From: Rhodoferax sp. | GTDB taxonomy: Bacteria > Pseudomonadota > Gammaproteobacteria > Burkholderiales > Burkholderiaceae_C | Length of the DNA stretch: 64,000 nt | Reading direction: 5' to 3' | Assembly: GCA_031291305.1 (NCBI GenBank) | Contig: JARLJH010000040.1 | Coordinates: forward strand, 99,265-163,264 | Shown here: one piece after another, positions 57,896 to 64,000 of the stretch | How positions within the stretch are numbered: position 1 is the stretch's first letter | Layout of the letters: each line of letters opens with the position of its first letter | Notes under the pieces: generated by a model | What the model saw: the letters and a program-made list of their open reading frames with translations, nothing else | The model's database searches: none | What the model was told of the DNA's origin: nothing | Position numbers and translations under genes: made by a program

Positions 57896-58764
57896 TTACC
57901 CCCTTTGCGCACAAACAGGCCTTGCGGGCGCCAGATCAAAATCGCGATCATCAGGCTGTACACAATGAAGCCGCCGAGTTTGGGAATGTAGTATTTGCCC
58001 GCCACGTCAGCCACGCCCAGTAGCAGGGCGGCCAATAGCGGGCCGGTGATGCTGGAGGTACCACCCACAGCCACCACGATCAAAAAGTAAATCATGTATT
58101 TCAGCGGAAAGCTCGGGTCCAGCCCCAACACTTCGGCACCGAGCGCACCGCCCAGTCCGGCCAAACCGGAGCCAACCGCGAAGGTGCCGAGGAACACCAT
58201 GTTGACGTTGATGCCTAGCCCGGCAGCCACGCGCTGGTCATCTACCGAAGCGCGCAACTGGCTGCCAAAGCGGGTTTTGGTCAGTACGTATTGCAGACCC
58301 ACGGTCAAGGCCGCACACACCAGAATGATGAACAACCGGTAGTGCCCCATGCCCAGCGTCCAGGCGCCGGAGCCCAGTTCGGTGCGGCCTTTGAGCCACT
58401 CGGGCAACTGGATGATCTGCTGACTGGAACCAATGAAGTAATCGGCGCTGGCCACGGCCATAAAGGTCAGACCAATCGAAAACAACACCTGATCCAGATG
58501 TGGCTTGTGATACAGCGGTCGGTAAAGCGTGCGCTCCAGAAGGCCACCGAGCAGTGCCGACCCCAAAAAAGCCACCGGCAGGCACAGCAAAAAAGGTACG
58601 CCCAGGTTTTGCATCAGCAGCACGGTGATGTAGCCGCCCACCATGGCAAAGGCGCCGTGGGCCAGGTTGATGAAATTCATCAAGCCCATGGTCACGGCCA
58701 GGCCCACGGCCAGGATGAACAGCAGCATGCCGTAGGCGATGCCGTCAAAGAGGATGGTCAGCAT
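57892..58764 (-). CDS. livH: ABC transporter permease LivH
   Basis: A 290-residue permease. MGLMNFINLAHGAFAMVGGY is the conserved LivH helix pair and FGSQLRASVDDQRVAAGLGI the EAA-like coupling loop. First of the tightly overlapping livH-M-G-F set; separated from the binding-protein gene by 276 bases holding family B copy 4. Confidence 0.92.
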   Translation of the reverse strand: MLTILFDGIAYGMLLFILAVGLAVTMGLMNFINLAHGAFAMVGGYITVLLMQNLGVPFLLCLPVAFLGSALLGGLLERTLYRPLYHKPHLDQVLFSIGLTFMAVASADYFIGSSQQIIQLPEWLKGRTELGSGAWTLGMGHYRLFIILVCAALTVGLQYVLTKTRFGSQLRASVDDQRVAAGLGINVNMVFLGTFAVGSGLAGLGGALGAEVLGLDPSFPLKYMIYFLIVVAVGGTSSITGPLLAALLLGVADVAGKYYIPKLGGFIVYSLMIAILIWRPQGLFVRKGGK

Positions 58765-58868
58765 GATCGGGTTGCGTTGGTTGGAGCAGCATGGGGTGAG
58801 TCACGTTGGTCAGGATTCAGAAGTCAGGGGCGTATCTCTTGGATAGTGTGATGGGGTGTAGCTACGCT

Positions 58869-59002
58869 TGGGCGCGGCGACTGGGCAATGTGCATGCGAT
58901 TTCGGGGTGAAATCACGCGTGAGTCGTTGTCGGTCATCGATGCACCATCTCCGCGCCTTTCACCCCGAAGCCCGGTCACATTGCCCAATCACCACGCCCA
59001 AG
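58869..59002 (+). repeat. Repeat family B, copy 4 (inside the liv operon)
   Basis: TTGGGCGCGGCGACTGGGCA with ATGTGCATGCGATTTCGGGG opens it; CTTTCACCCCGAAGCCCGG and TCACATTGCCCAATCACC then ACGCCCAAG close it. GGGCAATGTG (58883-58892) and CACATTGCCC (58977-58986) are exact complements, and the outer TTGGGCG/CGCCCAA also pair. It lies 38 bases past the stop of the binding-protein gene. Confidence 0.85.
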
Positions 59003-59040
59003 GGGGTGATCAACGCAAAGTTGCCGGACTTCTGAGTCGC

Positions 59041-60213
59041 TTATTTCTCTTTGCCCGGATCTTTCACGTCCTTGATGACGTCAAATTCGATGTTGTACAG
59101 CTGGCCGTCTTTCTTCTCGACCTTGCGCAGGTAAATGTTCTGCACCACGTCGCGGGTTTGTGCGTCGATGAACATCGGGCCGCGTGGGCTCTCGAAAATC
59201 TGGCCTTTCATGGCTGCCAGCAACGCATCACCGCCGCCCTGACCCTTGGTGGCCTTGAGCGCGTTGTAGATCACGCGCATGCCGTCATAGCCACCCACGG
59301 CCATGAAGTTCGGACGCATGCCTGGGTTGGCTTTCTCAAACGCTTGCACAAACGCCTTGTTGACGGCCGAAGGATGCGCTGCGGAGTAATGATGTGAGGT
59401 CACCACACCCAGGGCGCCATCACCCATGTCGTTGAGTTGATCGTCATCGGTGATGTCGCCAGTGCCGATCAGCTTGATACCGGCCTTGTCCATGCCGCGC
59501 TCCAGAAACTGCTTCATGACCGCAGCGCCTGCACCGGACGGCACAAAGACAAACAGGCCATCGGGCTGCAGATCACGCACTTTTTGCAGGAAGGGCGCAA
59601 AGTCTGGGCCGCGCAAGGGCACCCGCAAAGAGGCCAAAACCTTTCCACCATTGAGCTCGAAGCGCTGCAGGAAGTACTTTTCAGCGTCAATACCGGGGCC
59701 GTAATCGCTGACCAGCGTCACCACTTTTTTGATGCCATTCTTGGGAGCCCAGTCACCCATGGCCACCGACGCCTGTGCCAGCGTAAAGCTGGTGCGCACG
59801 ATGTAAGGCGATGCCTGGGTGATGCTGCTGGTGGCAGCCGCCATCACCACCATGGGAGTTTTGGACTGCGTGGCCAACGGCGCCGTGGCCATGGCCGAAG
59901 GGGTGATACCAAAACCGGCAAGCACGTCAACCTTATCGTTGACGATGAGTTCCTGGGCCAGACGCTTGGTCACGTTGGGCACGCTGGTGTCGTCCTTGAC
60001 GACCAGCTCCACTTTTTTGCCACCCACCATGTCACCGTTCTGCGCCATGTAAAGCTTGGCGGCAGCTTCAATCTGGCGCCCGGTGCTGGCCTGTTGTCCG
60101 GTCATGGGCAGAATCAGGCCAATTTTGAAGGTGTTGCCTTGTGCTATTGAATTACTAGCTGCTAGTGCAGATACAGCAAGGGCTACGGCGTGAAAGAATT
60201 GCCTCTTATTCAT
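59041..60213 (-). CDS. ABC transporter periplasmic binding protein (LivJ/LivK type)
   Basis: A 390-residue protein with a signal peptide (AVALAVSALAASNSIAQ) and the type I periplasmic fold: FKIGLILPMTGQQASTGRQI, then the hinge strands VDVLAGFGITPSAMATAPLA and VVTLVSDYGPGIDAEKYFLQ. Liv-type systems carry branched-chain amino acids, amides or, in many Comamonadaceae, aromatic acids. Next to vanAB the last is plausible. It is probably the first gene of the liv transcript. Confidence 0.88.
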   Translation of the reverse strand: MNKRQFFHAVALAVSALAASNSIAQGNTFKIGLILPMTGQQASTGRQIEAAAKLYMAQNGDMVGGKKVELVVKDDTSVPNVTKRLAQELIVNDKVDVLAGFGITPSAMATAPLATQSKTPMVVMAAATSSITQASPYIVRTSFTLAQASVAMGDWAPKNGIKKVVTLVSDYGPGIDAEKYFLQRFELNGGKVLASLRVPLRGPDFAPFLQKVRDLQPDGLFVFVPSGAGAAVMKQFLERGMDKAGIKLIGTGDITDDDQLNDMGDGALGVVTSHHYSAAHPSAVNKAFVQAFEKANPGMRPNFMAVGGYDGMRVIYNALKATKGQGGGDALLAAMKGQIFESPRGPMFIDAQTRDVVQNIYLRKVEKKDGQLYNIEFDVIKDVKDPGKEK

Positions 60214-60359
60214 GGGTTGTCTCCAAAGTGGTGGTTGGGTTTGCTATTTTTCCCCTAATGTGCAGGCAAATGAAGTTGAGCGCAATAGCGATTCCAGACT
60301 CTTTGTTATGCCGCTTTGCTATAACCAGGGGCGACGCTGCGCCAGGGTAGCCAGGGCAC

Positions 60360-61148
60360 TCAGCTGCGCTTGCGGATCAGCCGTACACCCGGCATCTGGT
60401 CAAGTCGCTGGCTCAGTACCGCTTCACGCAGGTTGCGCTGGGCGATGCGGGAGTGTTCGCGCATCAAGCTCTCGGCGCGGGAGCCTTCGCGCCGTTCAAT
60501 CGCATCGAGCACCTGCCAATGCTGGTCTTGCGCGACGATCAACATGTCGCGGGCTTTGGGCGAATGGGCTTGCACCACGACAAAACCCGAGTGAGACGCA
60601 AACGGCAGGCTGCATACGCGTTCCAGCTCTTTGCTAATGACTGCGCTGTCAGCCATTTCGCTCAACAGAGCGTGAAAGCGCTCATTGAGGCTGACGTAGC
60701 CAGAAAACGCATCGGCATTCAGCGCAGATTGGCCCAGCAGTGTGTCAATGTCGCGCAGACATTCACGTGCCTCGTTCAGCACCACGGGAGGCGCGCCGCG
60801 CTCGGCAGACAGTCGGGCCAGCAGGCCTTCAAGCGTGCCGCGCAGCTCAATGGCCTCGGAAATGTCACGTTCAGAAAACGTTTTGACCGCATAGCCGCCA
60901 TTGGGCAGGGCATCCAGCAGACCTTCTTGCTCCAACCGGGCCAACGCGGCTCGTACCGGTGTGCGGGAGAAGCCTAGCTTTTCAACAATAGTCAGTTCGG
61001 CAATGCGGGCCCCGCCGGGCAACTCGCCTGCCAGTATCAGCTCGCGCAGGCGCAGCAGCGCCTGTACCTGCACGCTGGCCTGCGCACCGATGTTGGTGTT
61101 GGGGGTCAACTTTTCAGAAGTAATTTGGTCTGTAGCGCTGGTATCCAT
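60360..61148 (-). CDS. GntR family regulator with FCD domain (VanR-like candidate)
   Basis: A 262-residue regulator. The N-terminal winged helix shows LRELILAGELPGGARIAELT, then KLGFSRTPVRAALARLEQEG and LLDALPNGGYAVKTFSERDI. The all-helical FCD effector domain follows (AIELRGTLEGLLARLSAERG, later NERFHALLSEMADSAVIS and the metal/acid-binding His in REHSRIAQRN). ATG 61148 is the natural start; the long open frame upstream belongs to a folD remnant. It sits beside the liv genes and is the best candidate reader of the TGTATACA sites before vanA. Confidence 0.87.
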   Translation of the reverse strand: MDTSATDQITSEKLTPNTNIGAQASVQVQALLRLRELILAGELPGGARIAELTIVEKLGFSRTPVRAALARLEQEGLLDALPNGGYAVKTFSERDISEAIELRGTLEGLLARLSAERGAPPVVLNEARECLRDIDTLLGQSALNADAFSGYVSLNERFHALLSEMADSAVISKELERVCSLPFASHSGFVVVQAHSPKARDMLIVAQDQHWQVLDAIERREGSRAESLMREHSRIAQRNLREAVLSQRLDQMPGVRLIRKRS

Positions 61149-61309
61149 TGCGTAAGAAGCTGCAAAATTTATAGCATTGTTGGATTTTGGGGTATCTCGA
61201 CGGCTCCCATTGCAAGAGGCGGCAACGAGTAAGCCCGACTTTAACGTCTTCATGAATGCTGCAATACCCTGAATGTCCCTAGGTTTGATCAACAACATAG
61301 AGGACCGCT

Positions 61310-61456
61310 TTGCACAATTCAAGCACGTCATGGGGTCGACCCCGCCGGGCAATGGGGCGGGCCAGGTGGCCTTTTTCTTCAGGTCTTCAATGTCCACGTC
61401 ACTAACGATGCGTCCATCGGGCAAGTGGTGATGCTCACGTCAACGTCCACCGTGCC
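61310..61456 (-). pseudogene. folD C-terminal remnant with frameshift
   Basis: On the minus strand one frame reads GTVDVDVSITTC and, after a shift of one base, the next frame continues PDGRIVSDVDIEDLKKKATW and PAPLPGGVDPMT. This matches the end of FolD (…IDVGINR-LPDGR-x-VGDVDF… and the signature PGGVGPMT, with one Gly to Asp change). The rest of the gene is missing. FolD makes methenyl- and formyl-tetrahydrofolate, a natural neighbour for formaldehyde-releasing vanillate demethylation. Confidence 0.6.
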
Positions 61457-61609
61457 AGGATGCGGTGAGCGGCGTTCATGGAGTGCTTCGCACAAGCGAA
61501 GCTCTACACAAAGCTGGTGAATGGAGTTTTACCAAGTCAAGCCCTTTACTGAGCGAGTCGGGTTCATGTCAGTTCAAAGTGGGTGGGGCTAACTGGTGCC
61601 GCAAAGCCA

Positions 61610-61908
61610 TGACCGTGAAGATTGCCTCAACGGCACCGGCTGCTCCAAAAAAGTGCCCGGTTGCCGATTTGGTTGAGCTGATGGCCGGGACTTATATCGG
61701 CAGCGCTGCCAGCACCGCGATCAGAATCGAACTGCGGGCGCGCCAGGCCGAAGGCGAGCTTGCTTCCAGCGTTGATGTCGCCGACTTGGCGCGCTATCTC
61801 ACCATAGTGGGGCAGGGCGCGGCGGTACAAGCGGCTGGCGGCGCAACTCGCGAGGAGCTACGGCGTGTTGTATCTGTGGCGATGCGTGCTTGGCCGGAGG
61901 TGAGCTGA
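61610..61908 (+). pseudogene. TetR-family regulator, C-terminal remnant
   Basis: The frame encodes IRIELRARQAEGELASSVDV then ADLARYLTIVGQGAAVQAAG and GATREELRRVVSVAMRAWPE, the usual last helices of many TetR/AcrR proteins. No helix-turn-helix domain precedes it; the upstream 50 codons (from 61465) resemble nothing known. It is likely what remains of a second tetR gene. Confidence 0.55.
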
Positions 61909-61923
61909 TCAAACAACTTATGC

Positions 61924-61974
61924 ATTGTTTTTTGGCTTTAGCCCCTTGCTTCATTGGGAAAGTCGCTGCAAATG
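61924..61974 (-). repeat. Repeat family A, copy 13 (degenerate)
   Basis: On the minus strand GCAGCGACTTTCCCAATGAA is followed by GCAAGGGGCTAAAGCCAAAA. The second half fits well and the first half is worn. It lies about 150 bases after the tetR stop, in gene orientation. Confidence 0.55.
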
Positions 61975-62120
61975 AAAGAGCAATAGTAAGCCTGTCAGTC
62001 GTCGGCCAAAACTCCGTGCACGTTGATGCGCGCAAACCGTAACTGTTGCAACAGGATTGCGTTCACCAGTATTCAATGGGTACGACGTACCAGCAAATGT
62101 AGGCACGAGCCTTATCTGGA

Positions 62121-62708
62121 TCAGGATATCTGGCAGGAGCTGGCGCCGGGTAATGCTGTCACCACCGCCTGCAGTATCTCGTCCGACAGTTCCGCGTCAT
62201 CCACCGCGCGAGCCAGTACCAGCGCGCCCACCATGCTGGCGTATGCCACTACGGCGCATTCGCGTTTCACCGCTTGAGTGCGCCCCGGCGCGAATGAGGT
62301 GAGCAGGTCCAGCATCTTACGTGTGCCATCGGTCACGGCTCGGCGCAGACTGCTTCCCTGTCGCGTGGTCTCGGCACCCAGTGACGCGATCACGCAACCC
62401 GCGCCTGGGTTGTCGCGGTGTTGCTTGCTTAAATAGCCCTGCATCACGGCAGCCAGGGGGTTGCCATTGGCTCGCCCGCCGACCTTAGTCCATGTTTCCA
62501 GTGCACTGTCAATCGAGCGTGAACAGGCCTCGGTCATCAGCGCTTCTTTGGAGCCAAACTGCCCGTAGAAGCCGCCGTGCGTCAGGCCTGCGCTTTTCAT
62601 CAAATCGGCCACGCCAATGCCGTCAAAGCCGCGTTCGCGAAACAGTCGTGAGGCGACATCCAGCACACGGTCTCGGTTCTGGATGGCTTGTTCTCTGGTG
62701 ACTTTCAT
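62121..62708 (-). CDS. TetR/AcrR family transcriptional regulator
   Basis: A 195-residue repressor-type protein. The helix-turn-helix domain is IQNRDRVLDVASRLFRERGF then DGIGVADLMKSAGLTHGGFY and GQFGSKEALM. The C-terminal ligand domain has the GCVIASLGAETTRQG motif typical of the subgroup (TetR_C_33-like) controlling a neighbouring reductase. Divergent from the SDR gene; two operator-like repeats lie between them, so autoregulation and control of the SDR gene are likely. Confidence 0.88.
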   Translation of the reverse strand: MKVTREQAIQNRDRVLDVASRLFRERGFDGIGVADLMKSAGLTHGGFYGQFGSKEALMTEACSRSIDSALETWTKVGGRANGNPLAAVMQGYLSKQHRDNPGAGCVIASLGAETTRQGSSLRRAVTDGTRKMLDLLTSFAPGRTQAVKRECAVVAYASMVGALVLARAVDDAELSDEILQAVVTALPGASSCQIS

Positions 62709-62726
62709 GTCTTTCTCCGGTAGGTC

Positions 62727-62773
62727 TTGTGATTTTAATGATGATCGTCATATAATTTAATGATGATGGTCAT
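62727..62773 (+). promoter_or_regulatory. SDR promoter with tandem TetR operators
   Basis: TTTAATGATGATCGTCAT (62734-62751) and TTTAATGATGATGGTCAT (62756-62773) are direct repeats exactly 22 bases apart; each contains the imperfect dyad ATGATGATSGTCAT. A perfect TATAAT (62751-62756) lies between them, with TTGTGA (62727-62732) 18 bases upstream as -35. Confidence 0.65.
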
Positions 62774-62804
62774 CATGTAACAAATCAACCCGAGGAATTT
62801 CACA

Positions 62805-63503
62805 ATGCAAGTCAAAAACTCTGTTGTCCTGGTCACCGGGGCCAACCGTGGCCTGGGTCAAGCCTTTGTCAACGCACTGCTGCAAGAGGGCGCAACCAAA
62901 ATTTATGCCGCCGCACGTGACCCCCGCAGCATCACACTGCAAGGTGTCGTGCCGATTCAATTGGACGTGACCAACGCTGCCGACATTGCCGGCGCAGCCT
63001 CGCGATGCACAGACCTGACCCTGCTGATCAACAACGCCGGCATTTACCGCAGCACCGCCTTCCTAGCGCCGGGCAGTGCGAATGCGGCCCGAGCCGAACT
63101 GGAGACCAACTTTTTTGGCCCCTTGGCGCTGAGTTTGGCCTTTGCGCCTATTTTGAAAGCCAACGGCGGGGGTGCCATCGTCAACGTGTTGTCAGTGCTG
63201 AGCTGGCTCAATATCAGCGCGGGGGCTACCTACAGCGCGTCCAAATCCGCTGCCTGGTCACTCACCAACGGTCTGCGCGGTGAGCTACGCCCTCAGGGCA
63301 CCCAGGTGGTGGGTGTGCATGTGGGCTTCATGGATACCGACATGGCTAGCGGCGTGACCATGCCCAAAGTCGATCCGCTGGATGTGGCGCGCCAGACATT
63401 GATTGCATTGGCCGAGGGCAAGGATGAAGTACTGGCCGATGATTTGAGCCGCCATGTGAAGCAGGGTCTGTCGGCTGGCGCGTATCTGGGCCAGGTTGCC
63501 TGA
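62805..63503 (+). CDS. Short-chain dehydrogenase/reductase
   Basis: A 232-residue NAD(P)-dependent SDR. The cofactor motif is VTGANRGLGQA, the structural NNAG is in LLINNAGIYRS, and the catalytic Tyr/Lys are in TYSASKSAAW with an upstream Ser in NVLSVLSWL. A good GAGGAA lies 10 bases before ATG 62805. It is driven by the TetR-type control region. Substrate unknown. Confidence 0.88.
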   Translation: MQVKNSVVLVTGANRGLGQAFVNALLQEGATKIYAAARDPRSITLQGVVPIQLDVTNAADIAGAASRCTDLTLLINNAGIYRSTAFLAPGSANAARAELETNFFGPLALSLAFAPILKANGGGAIVNVLSVLSWLNISAGATYSASKSAAWSLTNGLRGELRPQGTQVVGVHVGFMDTDMASGVTMPKVDPLDVARQTLIALAEGKDEVLADDLSRHVKQGLSAGAYLGQVA

Positions 63504-63578
63504 AGTACCCATGTGCTTGAGCCAATTTGTGTATTTCGGCCAACCGCTTCGCACCTAACACCTGAAAGGACAACAGCA

Positions 63579-63944
63579 ATGAAAGTTCATGGCGACATCG
63601 AGTTCACCATCATCCACCGGTCAGCCGAGCAGGTTGTGGCAGAGATGCCCGTACAACCGGGCGTGATCAATCCGTTTGGCGTGGTGCACGCGGGAGCCAT
63701 GCTGTGGTTTGCTGATGTGTGCGCAACTGTGCTGGCCTATGGCAAGGACGAGTTCGTGCCTGGCGCATCGGGTTTTCCGCTTGGCGTCAGCCTCAACGCG
63801 GCGTTTGTTGGCAACCAGCAGGCGGGTGTTTTGACAGCGACTTCCAGTTTTGTCAAACGCGAGCCTTGTCCAATGAGGTATGAGCCTGAACGGTTTGCGT
63901 ATTTCCACCCAGGAGTGAGCCTGAGTCGACGAATTTACGGTTGA
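63579..63944 (+). CDS. PaaI-type hotdog thioesterase, C-terminus replaced
   Basis: The first 95 residues fit a PaaI/YdiI-like acyl-CoA thioesterase: GVINPFGVVHAGAMLWFADV with the active-site HAG region, FPLGVSLNAAFVGNQQAG and LTATSSFVKR. After FVKR (base about 63860) the sequence departs from the family: the expected closing strands are missing and EPCPMRYEPERFAYFHPGVS appears instead. A ribosome binding site AAGGA precedes ATG 63579. The gene was probably cut by an insertion and may be inactive. Confidence 0.65.
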   Translation: MKVHGDIEFTIIHRSAEQVVAEMPVQPGVINPFGVVHAGAMLWFADVCATVLAYGKDEFVPGASGFPLGVSLNAAFVGNQQAGVLTATSSFVKREPCPMRYEPERFAYFHPGVSLSRRIYG

Positions 63945-64000
63945 ACTGGTTGCTTGATCATCCAAGGATGGTGATCAATATGGACGAGGCCAAACTGCGC
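63862..64000 (+). mobile_element. Possible left end of an insertion element
   Basis: From about 63862 the thioesterase homology stops abruptly. Near the edge an open frame begins at ATG 63968 and reads MVINMDEAKLR, which resembles the N-terminus of integrase-core transposases as I recall them. The frame runs off the window, and no terminal inverted repeat or target duplication can be checked. The call is tentative. Confidence 0.35.

Noticed and set aside
60130-60175. Possible family A copy in the binding-protein signal peptide
   Set aside because: Similarity is limited to TAGCAGCTAGT and the second half is missing.

Overview
The window looks like a chromosomal segment of a betaproteobacterium of the order Burkholderiales, most likely Comamonadaceae and close to Rhodoferax/Polaromonas. 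This placement rests on recalled family knowledge: an EF-P with the Arg32 loop next to its rhamnosyltransferase EarP, the gene order pyrG-kdsA-eno-ftsB, bamC-dapA, split parE/parC, NhaD antiporters, vanAB next to a Liv-type ABC transporter, and a dispersed 'TAGCTG...AAGGGCTAGAGG' repeat that I associate with this family. Most of the window is GC-rich; only the LPS ligase region (about 4.3-6.7 kb) is clearly AT-rich.

Layout. 0-7.8 kb: LPS/envelope glycan genes (end of a deacetylase, GT4, GT9, MsbA-type exporter, GT9-like protein, O-antigen ligase, GT2). 7.8-11.2 kb: tolB-pal-cpoB, then tcdA. 11.2-11.4 kb: tRNA-Lys with promoter and terminator. 11.4-16.6 kb: a TauE-type exporter and the minus-strand cluster pyrG-kdsA-eno-ftsB. 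16.7-20.5 kb: coaBC-dut, a SlyD-type FKBP, a RoxA-type oxygenase and a tiny lipoprotein. 20.6-24.3 kb: two tandem nhaD genes and a hydroxyacid dehydrogenase. 24.5-32 kb: rmuC, a decayed MFS gene, a LOG-family gene, efp, earP, uvrC, pgsA. 32-40.3 kb: a complete kdp operon read on the minus strand in the order small ORF-kdpF-A-B-C-D-E. 40.6-45.8 kb: a tartrate/isopropylmalate-type dehydrogenase, bamC-dapA, a methyltransferase, a 41-residue membrane protein and an MFS transporter. 46.5-51.4 kb: parE and parC separated by a repeat-filled gap. 51.8-61.1 kb: vanAB, a hydrolase, a hemerythrin-like protein, livFGMH plus binding protein, and a GntR/FCD regulator. 61.2-64 kb: gene remnants (folD, tetR), an intact TetR regulator with a divergent SDR gene, and a thioesterase gene that appears cut by an incoming mobile element at the right edge.

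Functional themes. The left end builds and exports lipid A-core/O-antigen and feeds into the Tol-Pal envelope system. EF-P and the enzyme predicted to rhamnosylate its Arg32 lie side by side. The kdp block is a full high-affinity K+ uptake system with its two-component regulator; two very short membrane-protein genes head the operon, one being kdpF and one a 34-residue protein I cannot name. The vanAB/liv/GntR block looks like a catabolic and uptake module for methoxylated aromatic acids; two TGTATACA palindromes, one on the -10 of a predicted van promoter, are candidate operators for the GntR/FCD protein.

The strongest unexplained structure is in the repeats. Family A: at least 13 short imperfect palindromes, most just after stop codons in gene orientation, but also inside uvrC, earP (twice) and at the 3' end of coaBC, where they are translated. 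Family B: four long inverted repeats of about 125-135 bp whose arms change together between copies. Family C: two hairpins near 48.6-48.85 kb with an identical 28-base loop but different self-complementary stems. No CRISPR array, phage or complete insertion sequence was seen. All calls come from reading the sequence; no database search was run.
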